Positions 43,255-51,753 of a stretch of 64,000 nt of DNA are shown piece by piece. Where the stretch lies: the NCBI RefSeq assembly GCF_011752935.1, contig NZ_VWWO01000001.1, positions 682,001-746,000 on the forward strand. Reading direction: 5' to 3'. Made by a program: the position numbers and the translations under genes. This DNA is from Chitinophaga sp. Cy-1792. Lineage in GTDB: Bacteria > Bacteroidota > Bacteroidia > Chitinophagales > Chitinophagaceae. The notes under the pieces were generated by a model, which was not told the origin of the DNA, searched no databases, and saw only the letters and a list, made by a program, of their open reading frames with translations. The number at the start of each line of letters is the position of its first letter. Positions within the stretch are counted from its first letter, which is position 1.

Positions 43255-43264
43255 ATCGCAGCTC

Positions 43265-43675
43265 TTAACTGTTGTATTGCCTGTACAATTCAGTTACCCG
43301 CAACTTTAAAAAAGCTGCTTTGTTATCTGTTGAAATCATATCGTCATCAAGTCCCTGCATGGTGCTTTTGTGCAGCTTTTCCACGCGCTCGTCCATCTTC
43401 TTGAAATACACATCTTTTTTGGCTTCCCACAGGGATTGGTCCTGTTGCAGACTAATCAGTGCGGCGCCGTTTAATTGATTCAAAAGAGACTGAAGGGTAA
43501 CAGTTAAAGTACTGTCTACGGATTGATAATAAGCGTTTGCGCAGCCGTTCATATTGCTGCCTTTGGCAAGGCATTCCTGGTAGCGGTGTTCAATTGCTTC
43601 CAGCGGGTCTTCATGCTTCTGGGCATACACAGATACGCAGCCAAATATGGCCAGGATAGGTAAAAGTTTTCGCAT
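43265..43675 (-). CDS. LprI-like (DUF1311) periplasmic protein 1
   Basis: A 136-residue exported protein: signal peptide to 'SVYAQ' (~19), then a helical domain with paired cysteines ('YQECLAKGSNMNGCANAYYQ') and 'SLWEAKKDVYFKKMDERV', the pattern of the lysozyme-inhibitor LprI/DUF1311 family. LprI of Mycobacterium inhibits lysozyme; most family members have no tested function. A related gene follows 100 bp upstream on the same strand, but with a terminator between them. It is convergent with the arginase-family gene. Confidence 0.8.
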   Translation of the reverse strand: MRKLLPILAIFGCVSVYAQKHEDPLEAIEHRYQECLAKGSNMNGCANAYYQSVDSTLTVTLQSLLNQLNGAALISLQQDQSLWEAKKDVYFKKMDERVEKLHKSTMQGLDDDMISTDNKAAFLKLRVTELYRQYNS

Positions 43676-43705
43676 AGGGATATGTTAGTATGTCTGCCGT
43701 AAAGA

Positions 43706-43747
43706 TAAAAAAATAAGAGAGTCGTACTCATAAATACGACTCTCTTA
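43706..43747 (-). terminator. Terminator of the second LprI-like gene
   Basis: A 13-bp perfect stem (TAAGAGAGTCGTA / TACGACTCTCTTA) with an 8-nt loop, followed by T-runs on the minus strand. Confidence 0.92.
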
Positions 43748-43774
43748 ACGAATTTTTTATATAGACGGTAATCC

Positions 43775-44170
43775 TTACTGCTTCGCTCCTATTGATCCTG
43801 TGCAGGTTTCGCCGGGGGCAAGTCCGTTTATCCATGGCCGTAGTGCCTCCAATCGTTGTGTGGTCAGCTCAGCGAGATAGTTGGCTTTGCAAACAGGAAA
43901 CATGCTGCCATAGCTCTTTGCAGGCTCAGGAAACATCATCTGCACCTGTGCATCCCTGAATTCAATCCACAGCCTTTGTGCGGCCTTCAGGTTTTCGATG
44001 AACTTCTTGTTGGCGGAATAATCTTTCTGAATCAGCTGGTATACTTCATTCAGTTTCTTATCTGCTTCTTTGTAAGCTTCATTGGCTTTACGGTTCATTT
44101 CTGCCTGCGTTTGTGCAAAACCCTTGCTGGCGGCAGTAATCAGCAGCAGAGCGATCAGGATATATTTCAT
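43775..44170 (-). CDS. LprI-like (DUF1311) periplasmic protein 2
   Basis: A 131-residue exported protein: signal peptide to 'SKGFAQ' (~20), then 'MNRKANEAYKEADKKLNEVYQLI', 'LKAAQRLWIEFRDAQVQMMFP' and a C-terminal 'TTQRLEALRPWI'. The 'AQRLWIEFRDAQ' block is the DUF1311 core. It differs from LprI-like protein 1 enough that recent tandem duplication is unlikely. It lies 12 bp downstream of the M16 peptidase operon on the same strand, so it is probably the last gene of that unit. Confidence 0.82.
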   Translation of the reverse strand: MKYILIALLLITAASKGFAQTQAEMNRKANEAYKEADKKLNEVYQLIQKDYSANKKFIENLKAAQRLWIEFRDAQVQMMFPEPAKSYGSMFPVCKANYLAELTTQRLEALRPWINGLAPGETCTGSIGAKQ

Positions 44171-44182
44171 ATGTCGGCCAGG

Positions 44183-45469
44183 TTATATCACCACCAGTTC
44201 GTAGAAATCTGCAGGATTATAATATTGTTTGGCAAGATGTTGCAGTTCTTCTGCTGAAATGGTTTTGATGGTATTGATATTGTTATAGAAATAGTTTTCG
44301 TCGAGATCATTGAGTATCAGGTTTTTCCAGCGTTGAATAATCTGGAATGCACCATCCAGATCGCCGAGAATGGAACCGATCATATAGTTTTTCACCAGGT
44401 CCAGTTCTTCCTGCGGAACAATCTCCTGCTGCAATTTCTCCATCTCTTTATAAATCTCTGTGATGGTGGCTTCGCATACATCTCTTCCCGCTTCTGTCTG
44501 GATATTGATGGCACTTACCTGTCTGAAATTGTATAACTGGGAGTGAATGCCATAGGTGTATCCTTTTTCTTCACGGATATTGCTCATCAGCCTGGAGCCG
44601 AAGTAGCCACCATAGATGGTATTCAGTACCAGCATCTTTGGAAAATCCGGATGGTAGCGGTTAGGGAACTGACGTGCTACACGAACTGCGCCCTGAACAC
44701 CGTTTTCATCATTGAAGATGCGGAATTTCTTTTCTTCTGCCGGTTGGATAGGCAGATCTAATTTGAGTAACTGAGATTCGCCGTTCCATTTGGTGCTGCC
44801 AAAATATTTATTCAGCAGATCAATCATATTGGCAGGTAAATGTCCGGCTACAAAGATGCGGCAGTTGTTATACGTGTAATGCTTTTTATAGAAGCCTTCC
44901 AGTACTTCGGTTTGCAGTGCATCATAGCCCATCATGGTGCTCACACGGCCATAAGGGTGGAACTCACCAAAGAGGTACTGGTCGATATACCTGTTTGCTA
45001 CAAAATCGCATTTCTGGAGATTTACAGCCAGTCTTTGCTTCTGATTCTGTTTATAGATGTTCAGCTCTTCTTCCGGAAAAACAGGGTCTAAAATGACTTC
45101 CTGCATCGTGGGAAGCAGCTCTTCCACGTGCTTGGTTAAGCAATGCAGGGTATAGGTTGCATTTTCGTGGAAAGTATTTCTGTTGAGATAAGCACCATAG
45201 TATTCGATGCTCTCATTTATTTCAAGTGCAGAATGCTTGCTGGTACCATTTTTCATCAGGAAGTTGGTAGCCAGTGCCAGCATGCTCTGATTTTCGTACC
45301 AGGTACCGGCAGGAAATACCATTTCCAGTTGCAGGGTTTCCTGCTCATCAGATTTTACAACGTATACCGGAATGCCGTTGTCTAACGTGAATTTCTCATA
45401 AGGTTTTAAACTCAGATCAAACTCAACAGCATCTTTAATAGCAGGAGGAATACTTCTGTTCATCATCAA
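44183..45469 (-). CDS. M16-family peptidase-like subunit, catalytically inactive partner
   Basis: A 428-residue pitrilysin/insulinase-fold protein. The zinc-binding HxxEH of M16 enzymes is absent; the equivalent position reads 'LALATNFLMKNGTSKHS'. The C-terminal substrate-binding R/Y motif is kept in 'SRLMSNIREEKGYTYGIHS'. In two-subunit M16B peptidases (as mitochondrial processing peptidase and bacterial pairs) one subunit holds zinc and the other holds the R/Y pair. The upstream gene encodes the zinc subunit, 38 bp away. No signal peptide is seen, so a cytoplasmic location is likely. An LprI-like gene follows closely. Confidence 0.9.
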   Translation of the reverse strand: MMMNRSIPPAIKDAVEFDLSLKPYEKFTLDNGIPVYVVKSDEQETLQLEMVFPAGTWYENQSMLALATNFLMKNGTSKHSALEINESIEYYGAYLNRNTFHENATYTLHCLTKHVEELLPTMQEVILDPVFPEEELNIYKQNQKQRLAVNLQKCDFVANRYIDQYLFGEFHPYGRVSTMMGYDALQTEVLEGFYKKHYTYNNCRIFVAGHLPANMIDLLNKYFGSTKWNGESQLLKLDLPIQPAEEKKFRIFNDENGVQGAVRVARQFPNRYHPDFPKMLVLNTIYGGYFGSRLMSNIREEKGYTYGIHSQLYNFRQVSAINIQTEAGRDVCEATITEIYKEMEKLQQEIVPQEELDLVKNYMIGSILGDLDGAFQIIQRWKNLILNDLDENYFYNNINTIKTISAEELQHLAKQYYNPADFYELVVI

Positions 45470-45507
45470 ATATTTTTAGCCATTTACTAATAAAAGCGAA
45501 TGCTGTA

Positions 45508-46746
45508 TTAGTTTTCAGCGTAATAGTAAATAGTGTTGGAGTTATTTTCGTTGAAGATAATCTGTGCTTCGCGGTGAATATCTTCTGTGGTTACAGCTTC
45601 GTAATTGGCAAACTCTCTGTTCATCATGGAAGCATCTCCCAGTAATTCATAGAAAGCAAGATTATTGGCCCTGTTGAGCAAGCTCATATCTTCAAATGCC
45701 AGCATGCTCTCGATGCGGTTTTTAACCTTTTGCAGTTCTCTTTCAGGAATGATCTCTGATTGGATTTTATCGAGTTCTATCTGTACTGCCTTTTCCGCGT
45801 CTTTCATCTTCACACCTTTTACCAGCTTACCTTCTATGCTTAACAGGCCGGCATCCAGACTACCAAAATGATAGCACTCGATATTGCTGAACAGTTTTTT
45901 CTCTTTCACCAGTACCTGGTTCAGGCGGGAAGAACCGCCACCACCAAGGATATCGCTGATAAGATCTGCTGTGTAATAGCGCTTGTCTGCACGTGGTTGG
46001 ATATGGTAGGTTTTGTACAATGCATCCAGCGGCACATTCGCTTTTATTTCCAGCTTATGTGGTTCCGCCTGCGGAGGTTCTACCGGCAGAATTCTTACAT
46101 ACTTTTCACCGGAAGGAATATCGCCAAACCATTTCTCGGCAAGGGTTTTCACCTGTTCTGTGGTAATATTTCCACCAACGGAAAGGATCGCATTTACCGG
46201 ACAATAATGCTTAAAGAAGAAGGCTTTCACATCCCCGAGTGTAGCATTCTCAATATGAGAAAGCTCTTTACCGATGGTCATCCAGCGATAAGGGTGTGTG
46301 GAATAGGCCAGTTCACGCATTTTATGCCATACGTCGCCATAGGGCTTGTTGATGTAGTGTTCCTTGAATTCCTCGGAAACCACTTTGCGTTGAACGTCCA
46401 GGCTTTTCTCGCTGAAGGCGAGCGACAGCATACGGTCGCTTTCCAGCCAGAAAGCAGTTTCAATATTTTCAGCGGGTAAAGTGATATAGTAGTTGGTCAG
46501 ATCGCTGGTGGTATAGGCGTTGTTCTCACCGCCCGCCATCTGTAATGGTTCATCATATTCTGGAATATTGACAGATCCACCAAACATCAGGTGTTCAAAT
46601 AGATGGGCGAAACCTGTCTGTGCCGGGTTTTCATCCCTTGCCCCCACATCATACAGCACATTCAGAACAGCCATGGGAGTGGTATGGTCCTCATGCACAA
46701 TGACACGCAGTCCATTCGATAAAGTAAATTTATTATAATGAATCAT
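45508..46746 (-). CDS. M16-family zinc metallopeptidase, catalytic subunit
   Basis: A 412-residue M16B protein. The inverted zinc motif HxxEH is intact: 'FAHLFEHLMFGGS' (His48, Glu51, His52), with a distal Glu in 'VVSEEFKEHY'. The rest has the M16 double-domain layout ('YCPVNAILSVGGNI', 'LISDILGGGGSSRL'). It would pair with the inactive partner encoded just downstream to degrade short peptides or process precursors. I chose the ATG at 46746 because family proteins begin a few residues before 'KFTLSNGLRVI'; the upstream extension in frame is not homologous-looking. Confidence 0.92.
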   Translation of the reverse strand: MIHYNKFTLSNGLRVIVHEDHTTPMAVLNVLYDVGARDENPAQTGFAHLFEHLMFGGSVNIPEYDEPLQMAGGENNAYTTSDLTNYYITLPAENIETAFWLESDRMLSLAFSEKSLDVQRKVVSEEFKEHYINKPYGDVWHKMRELAYSTHPYRWMTIGKELSHIENATLGDVKAFFFKHYCPVNAILSVGGNITTEQVKTLAEKWFGDIPSGEKYVRILPVEPPQAEPHKLEIKANVPLDALYKTYHIQPRADKRYYTADLISDILGGGGSSRLNQVLVKEKKLFSNIECYHFGSLDAGLLSIEGKLVKGVKMKDAEKAVQIELDKIQSEIIPERELQKVKNRIESMLAFEDMSLLNRANNLAFYELLGDASMMNREFANYEAVTTEDIHREAQIIFNENNSNTIYYYAEN

Positions 46747-46807
46747 AAGCCAATTGATAGTTGTGTATACAAAGTAAAGATATTTCCTGATAGGTGAGCG
46801 TACTATA

Positions 46808-47725
46808 CTACTCAATAAATAGTTCCTGCTTGGCGTAGTTGAGCGTAAGTGTGTAATGTTTCCATACATCATAGCCAAAAGCGCCGGCGATTTCTATGAA
46901 TGCGCCAATATCGTCCACATCTTTACAATAGCTGACAGGAACATTGTTCATCACCTTTCCTGCCATCTGGAGTTGTGGAATTTTACTGTTGATATAATAC
47001 AGTACTTTCAGCATGTCCTGTATTTTATCGGTGTTAATAGTGGGCAGCAGCGTGTTTAGCTTGTATTTTTCCACGTATGGCCAGTTGAAAAGCACGCCAT
47101 ACTCGCCGCCGGTAATCACATGATAATGTCCCAGTAGTGTGTTGCCATTGGGCAACTTGATAGTAGCATCCACTACGGGGGTTGTATAATTTAGTTGAAA
47201 ATGCAGCAACTGGCCGGCGGTGTTGACCGGTGTATTGCCATTCTGGTAGAATGTCAGTTGCCTGTTTTTATAATCTACCTTGATAATATAGGCTTTCATC
47301 AGACTTACGCCAATAATACCATCTATCGCTGTGCCCTCATTTCCCATGTCAGTCAGGTCTTCCAGGTAAGCCGTCAGAAAGGGCATTCTTATTTCCCTTA
47401 TATATAGTGCATTGATTGTTACTACTGGTACACGGGTCATGGCATTATTCATGCCACTCATAAAATCCTGTCTGTTACTGTTTAATTTCAGTTTTTCAGC
47501 AGTACGTATATTCATCACCGTTACTTCTGCCCCGCTGTCGAAGATAAAGTGCAGGGTATCGTTGCCGCCCGACACAGTAACAGGAATGACCACCTGGTTG
47601 TTGACCAGGGTAAAAGGAATTGTTGCTAATATTTTATCGCTTTTGGTTTCCGCTGTGTGTTTTCGCTGTGCGCTAACAGTCTGACAGGCAGCGGCTAATA
47701 CTAATATCCGGATAAGTCGCCACAT
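46808..47725 (-). CDS. Secreted retropepsin-like aspartic protease, single domain
   Basis: A 305-residue exported protein: signal peptide to 'QTVSAQ' (~20). The retropepsin-type catalytic motif is 'FIFDSGAEVTVM', followed by 'IDGIIGVSLMKAYIIKVDY', the usual second conserved block. Such enzymes work as dimers or by a second pseudo-domain. It lies 13 bp downstream of a larger homologue on the same strand and is probably co-transcribed. Periplasmic or outer-surface proteolysis is inferred; no substrate is known. The 'DSG' variant of the usual DTG is still a recognised active form. Confidence 0.83.
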   Translation of the reverse strand: MWRLIRILVLAAACQTVSAQRKHTAETKSDKILATIPFTLVNNQVVIPVTVSGGNDTLHFIFDSGAEVTVMNIRTAEKLKLNSNRQDFMSGMNNAMTRVPVVTINALYIREIRMPFLTAYLEDLTDMGNEGTAIDGIIGVSLMKAYIIKVDYKNRQLTFYQNGNTPVNTAGQLLHFQLNYTTPVVDATIKLPNGNTLLGHYHVITGGEYGVLFNWPYVEKYKLNTLLPTINTDKIQDMLKVLYYINSKIPQLQMAGKVMNNVPVSYCKDVDDIGAFIEIAGAFGYDVWKHYTLTLNYAKQELFIE

Positions 47726-47738
47726 GCCACAAATAACG

Positions 47739-48992
47739 TTAAAGAATACTTTTTATTGGCAATTTTTTTATGGCCAGGTCATTATCCCTTTTGATGATGA
47801 TAACAGCCCTGGAGCCGATGCTTTTAAGTAATTCCCTGAACAGTGGAAGGTTTGCACCCATATTGTTATTTACAGAGATGATAATATCGCCTTTTTTAAA
47901 ACCTGCTTTTTCGGCCGGAGAATCCTTGATGACATCCGTTACTTCCACCTGTCCGTCTATAAGGTACATGATCAGTCCAGTATAGGAGTAATCAAAAATA
48001 TCCCTGTAGTGGGTATTGGGGAGCAGATAAATCTCTTTGGTGCCATAATTGAGCGTGAGATTGAACCGGCGCAGCAGATCATTGCCGATCATGCCTCCCA
48101 GGTAAGGATAGGCGGTAACGTTATAAATGTCATCGAAGAGATAGGTAGGAACGTTACGGAAAGCGAAGTTCCCTACTTTGAACTCAGAGATGGTGGTAAG
48201 GTTCATCGTCATTCTGCCACCGAGGCCCTGGGCCTCGGTCTGGATCATTTTCTTTTTTTTCTTTTTCTCTTTAAAGAGACAGCTGTCATTAACGAACTGG
48301 TTAGACAGCAGCAGGCACATTCCGGCGCCGGTATCAAAGTAAAAACGATTGCTGGTATTGCATTTGCCGTTTTTCACGGGAGAAGCCACCAGTGGTATCT
48401 GTGTCAGAGAAGGCTTCAGGAGCTGGCCGCCCCGTGGATAGGCAAATTTACCTTGTGAATAGATGCCGATTTCTTCAGTATCATAATCCACCGTAACGAT
48501 ATAGCGGCTAAGTAGTCCATACCCGATGATACCATCAATCTGAAGGCCATATACCTGGCTGATCAGTTCATAGTCGTTCACATGGAAATTAAGACTGTCT
48601 ACCTCCAGGTTCGGGAGCAGCAGTGATTTGTTCATCACGAACGACACTAGTTTGGTGCCAGCCAGTCCTTTTACTGTTTTATCAGTGGGTACAGGCTTGA
48701 GGCCGAGATGTACACAGGTGGCGGTATCCAATGAAATGCCGGCGCTGCCGGTATCAAGGATAAACTGTAATGTATCCGGGTATCCTTTCAGTTGTGCCTG
48801 GATAACCACTACTCCACCATAATACTGCTTGAATTTAAATCGGGTTATCAGCTGGGCATTGCGGGAGCTGCTGTCGCTTCGTGGCAATAGGAGGCGTAGA
48901 TCGTCAGCATTTAACGTGGTTGCGGATATATGCTGGCAAGTAAAGGCTGTTCCTAATAACAGCAAAATACGTAACAGAAACGGTCTTAACAT
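47739..48992 (-). CDS. Secreted aspartyl protease with two catalytic motifs and a PDZ domain
   Basis: A 417-residue exported protein: signal peptide to 'HISA' (~24). It has two aspartyl-protease repeats, each with its motif: 'FILDTGSAGISL' and 'FYFDTGAGMCLL'; the matching 'IDGIIGYGLLSRY' and 'LGGMIGNDLLRRF' blocks follow. A C-terminal PDZ domain (~340-400; 'DSPAEKAGFKKGDIIISVNN') should bind substrate C-termini. A run of six Lys lies between the two repeats. A single chain could form the full active site. It is upstream of, and 13 bp from, the single-domain homologue. Confidence 0.87.
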   Translation of the reverse strand: MLRPFLLRILLLLGTAFTCQHISATTLNADDLRLLLPRSDSSSRNAQLITRFKFKQYYGGVVVIQAQLKGYPDTLQFILDTGSAGISLDTATCVHLGLKPVPTDKTVKGLAGTKLVSFVMNKSLLLPNLEVDSLNFHVNDYELISQVYGLQIDGIIGYGLLSRYIVTVDYDTEEIGIYSQGKFAYPRGGQLLKPSLTQIPLVASPVKNGKCNTSNRFYFDTGAGMCLLLSNQFVNDSCLFKEKKKKKKMIQTEAQGLGGRMTMNLTTISEFKVGNFAFRNVPTYLFDDIYNVTAYPYLGGMIGNDLLRRFNLTLNYGTKEIYLLPNTHYRDIFDYSYTGLIMYLIDGQVEVTDVIKDSPAEKAGFKKGDIIISVNNNMGANLPLFRELLKSIGSRAVIIIKRDNDLAIKKLPIKSIL

Positions 48993-49122
48993 GTTGGGGA
49001 TAAATAACGGTGTCGTATATCTATAAATTTAACATTTAAAACGGTTCGTATAAAATATTTTTATTAAGAAAGACAGATATCGTAGAATTAACTTATTCAT
49101 CTCATAATATATCCAATTACAC

Positions 49123-49130
49123 TACCTTTG
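49123..49130 (+). promoter_or_regulatory. -7 element (TACCTTTG) of mqnC
   Basis: A perfect -7 box 35 bp before the ATG; no TTTG at the expected upstream distance. Confidence 0.5.
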
Positions 49131-49165
49131 TTTCAGTTAAGCCGTCAACTTTTAAGGAAAGCACA

Positions 49166-50290
49166 ATGGAACTACAGGAATTATACAAAAAGGCGCAACA
49201 ATTTGAATTTCTGACTGCAGAAGAAGGAGTATTCTTATTTGAAAATGCACCGCTGGCAGAGCTGATGCAGATTGCCAATGAGCTGCGTAAGCAGCAGGTG
49301 CCACATGGCAAGGTTACCTGGCAGATAGACAGGAATGTGAACACGACCAACGTGTGTACTGCCAATTGTAAGTTTTGTAACTTCTACCGCATACCAGGAC
49401 ATGCGGAAGCTTATATTACCGGCATCGATGAGTATAAACGCAAAATCGAGGAAACGCTGAAATATGGCGGAGATCAGCTGTTACTGCAAGGTGGCCACCA
49501 CCCTGAACTGGGCCTCAGCTTTTATGTAGACCTGTTCAAACAACTGAAACAACTCTACCCTACCCTGCGTTTACATACCCTCGGGCCCCCTGAGGTTGCT
49601 CATATCACCAAACTGGAGAAAAGTACCCATATTGAAGTGCTGAAAGCCCTGCAGGAAGCAGGTATGGACAGTCTTCCGGGTGCCGGCGCAGAAATCCTCA
49701 ACGATCGCGTACGCCGCCTTATCTCCAAAGGTAAATGTGGTGCACAGGAATGGTTGGATGTGATGCGCGCAGCTCATAAGCTGAATATCGCTTCTTCCGC
49801 AACCATGATGTTCGGTCACGTAGAAACCGTGCTGGAACGCTTCGAACACCTGGTAGATATCCGTCAGGTACAGAGCGAAAAACCAGAAGGACACTATGGC
49901 TTCACCGCCTTCATTCCATGGACATTCCAGGATGTAGATACCCTGCTGGCACGTATCCGCGGTGTACACAACATGACATCCAGCGAAGAATATATCCGTA
50001 TGATCGCCATGAGTCGTATCATGCTGCCGAATATCAAAAATATCCAGGCTTCCTGGCTGACCGTTGGTAAACAGGTTGCGCAGATATGCCTCCACGCAGG
50101 TGCTAATGACTTCGGTTCTATCATGATCGAAGAAAACGTAGTAAGCGCTGCAGGTGCTCCTCACCGATTTACTTACCGCTCTATGCAGGAAGCTATCCGT
50201 GAAGCAGGATTTGAACCACAGCTGCGCACACAGCTGTACCAGTTCAGAGAACTGCCGGAATCAATTGAAGAGCAGGTTATCAACTACTAA
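49166..50290 (+). CDS. mqnC: Cyclic dehypoxanthine futalosine synthase MqnC (radical SAM)
   Basis: A 374-residue radical SAM enzyme of the futalosine route to menaquinone. The cluster motif C64-x3-C68-x2-C71 lies in 'NVCTANCKFCNFY'. I call MqnC rather than MqnE because of 'LLLQGGHHPEL', 'DSLPGAGAEIL', 'GFTAFIPWTFQ', 'NIQASWLTVG' and 'GANDFGSIMIEENVV', which are MqnC segments as I know them. It closes the spiro ring in dehypoxanthine futalosine. The other mqn genes are not in the window. An AAGGAAAG sequence stands before the ATG. A strong terminator follows. Confidence 0.9.
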   Translation: MELQELYKKAQQFEFLTAEEGVFLFENAPLAELMQIANELRKQQVPHGKVTWQIDRNVNTTNVCTANCKFCNFYRIPGHAEAYITGIDEYKRKIEETLKYGGDQLLLQGGHHPELGLSFYVDLFKQLKQLYPTLRLHTLGPPEVAHITKLEKSTHIEVLKALQEAGMDSLPGAGAEILNDRVRRLISKGKCGAQEWLDVMRAAHKLNIASSATMMFGHVETVLERFEHLVDIRQVQSEKPEGHYGFTAFIPWTFQDVDTLLARIRGVHNMTSSEEYIRMIAMSRIMLPNIKNIQASWLTVGKQVAQICLHAGANDFGSIMIEENVVSAAGAPHRFTYRSMQEAIREAGFEPQLRTQLYQFRELPESIEEQVINY

Positions 50291-50312
50291 CAAACATATT
50301 TTTTACAGATAT

Positions 50313-50351
50313 AAAAAAGCAGGCTTTCCATAACGGAAAGCCTGCTTTTTT
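50313..50351 (+). terminator. Terminator of mqnC
   Basis: A 17-bp perfect stem from an A-run through GCAGGCTTTCC and its complement, ending in a T-run. Confidence 0.95.
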
Positions 50352-50480
50352 ATTTTAATTAATCTTAATCTAATCTGTTCATTTACAGTTCATTAACAAG
50401 TCTGAAAAAAATGTTAAAACGGCCCCTCAGATGTTACAATTTGCCTCTTTCTACGTCTAATAATTAACGAACTAAAATAA

Positions 50481-50486
50481 AGGAGG
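50481..50486 (+). promoter_or_regulatory. Consensus Shine-Dalgarno of the 50.5 kb lipoprotein gene
   Basis: AGGAGG four bases before the ATG at 50491. Full Shine-Dalgarno sequences are unusual in Bacteroidota and fix this start. Confidence 0.7.
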
Positions 50487-50490
50487 GAAT

Positions 50491-51129
50491 ATGAAAAAGC
50501 TGGGTTTAATAGTAGCCGCACTGGCAATTCTTGCAACGACGGCATGTACAAGCACAAAGGTTACTTCTTCATGGAGAGCAAACAGTGCTCCTCAACTGCA
50601 AAAAGACCAGAAGGTAATGGTAATTGCACTAGTCCCTCAAAAAGACCGCACATTACGCAGCCAGATGGAAAACTATACTGTTGCTGAGTTCAGAAAGAAA
50701 GGATATAATGCTGTTTCTGCATTGCAGGAATATGGCCCGAACGGATTTGCCAATATGGGTGAAAAACAGGTAGTAAATATGCTGAGAAGCAGTGGCGCTA
50801 ACCAGGTATTAACAATAGTAATGGTAGATAAAGGCAGAGAAAGGGAATATGTTCCGGGTACCGTATATGGTGGCCCATATCCTTACGGCTATTATGGATT
50901 CTGGCCATATTACTCCATGTGGTATGGAAGAATGTACCAGCCAGGATACTTTACTATCAATACCAAATACCAATGGGAAGGAAACCTCTATGACCTGCAG
51001 AGTGGTCAGCTGACCTACTCCGTTCAGTCAAAATCTTTCGATCCTCCTACTACCGAAAGAATGGCGGTGCTTTATGCACAACAGGTAGTAAAGGACATGG
51101 CCAGACAACAGCTGCTGGCCAACAGATAA
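50491..51129 (+). CDS. Lipoprotein of unknown function (DUF4136-like)
   Basis: A 212-residue lipoprotein: signal with lipid-attachment Cys19 in 'ATTACTS', then 'KVTSSWRA' and a nucleotide-free alpha/beta domain ('KVMVIALVPQKDRTLRSQMENYTVAEFRKKGYN'). A Tyr/Gly/Pro-rich insertion ('GGPYPYGYYGFWPYY') follows at ~130-150, then 'EGNLYDLQSGQLTYSVQSKS'. The layout recalls DUF4136-type envelope lipoproteins, but I am not certain of the family. It is preceded by a perfect Shine-Dalgarno and followed by a strong terminator, so it is likely well expressed on its own. Confidence 0.75.
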   Translation: MKKLGLIVAALAILATTACTSTKVTSSWRANSAPQLQKDQKVMVIALVPQKDRTLRSQMENYTVAEFRKKGYNAVSALQEYGPNGFANMGEKQVVNMLRSSGANQVLTIVMVDKGREREYVPGTVYGGPYPYGYYGFWPYYSMWYGRMYQPGYFTINTKYQWEGNLYDLQSGQLTYSVQSKSFDPPTTERMAVLYAQQVVKDMARQQLLANR

Positions 51130-51144
51130 GCAATCATTTAAATG

Positions 51145-51184
51145 AAAAAAGCGGGAACATTTCAATGTGTTCCCGCTTTTTTTG
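51145..51184 (+). terminator. Terminator of the 50.5 kb lipoprotein gene
   Basis: A 15-bp perfect stem (AAAAAAGCGGGAACA and its complement) followed by a T-run. Confidence 0.93.
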
Positions 51185-51210
51185 TATGTTTAATCCTTTT
51201 TATTCCTGCT

Positions 51211-51753
51211 ATGATAGAGATTCCGGTTAATGAAAAATTGTTCCTTAGACAGCTGCAGCCACAGGATGCACCTTTGATATATCATCAGCTGGATATCTCC
51301 CGGAAATATCTTCGCAAATTTCTCCCCTGGGTCGATTATAACACCAACGAAGAACATTCGCTCCGCTTCATCGAAATGATGACACGCAAAACAGAAGAAC
51401 AGGAAGCCCTTGCTTTAGGTATCTGGTATGAAAATGATTGCTGTGGCGTTATCGATCTCCACAACTGGGAACACCAGATACAGAAGGCCGAAATCGGCTA
51501 CTGGTTAGGTGCCGCCTTCCAGGGAAAAGGCATAGCTACTGCGGCTGCCAAAGCCCTCATCAGCTTCGCTTTCACAAAACTTAAACTAAATAAAATCGAG
51601 ATACGATTTGTCATGCAGAATGAAAAAAGCGGCAGAATCCCTATCAGACTAGGCTTTTCCAAAGAAGGAATTCTGCGCGACAGCGCTAAATTGCACGGCC
51701 AGTTTGTAGATATGGTCGTAATGGGCATTCTTCGTGAAGACTGGCACCACTAA
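51211..51753 (+). CDS. GNAT-family acetyltransferase, RimL-like
   Basis: A 180-residue acetyltransferase of the RimJ/RimL type: 'LFLRQLQPQDAPLIYHQLD', 'ISRKYLRKFLPWVD', 'AEIGYWLGAAFQGKGIATAAAKA' with the acetyl-CoA loop 'QGKGIAT', and 'IRLGFSKEGILRDSAKLHGQFVDMVVMG'. RimL acetylates ribosomal protein L7/L12; related YdaF-type enzymes act on other amines, so the substrate is open. The start at 51211 is chosen because the upstream frame overlaps the terminator. Its stop overlaps the stop of the convergent permease by 4 bp. Confidence 0.88.
   Translation: MIEIPVNEKLFLRQLQPQDAPLIYHQLDISRKYLRKFLPWVDYNTNEEHSLRFIEMMTRKTEEQEALALGIWYENDCCGVIDLHNWEHQIQKAEIGYWLGAAFQGKGIATAAAKALISFAFTKLKLNKIEIRFVMQNEKSGRIPIRLGFSKEGILRDSAKLHGQFVDMVVMGILREDWHH

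Noticed and set aside
48245..48275. T-run coding for six Lys in the PDZ aspartyl protease, considered as a phase-variation tract
   Set aside because: The frame is intact, the run is broken by C residues and there is no second allele to compare.
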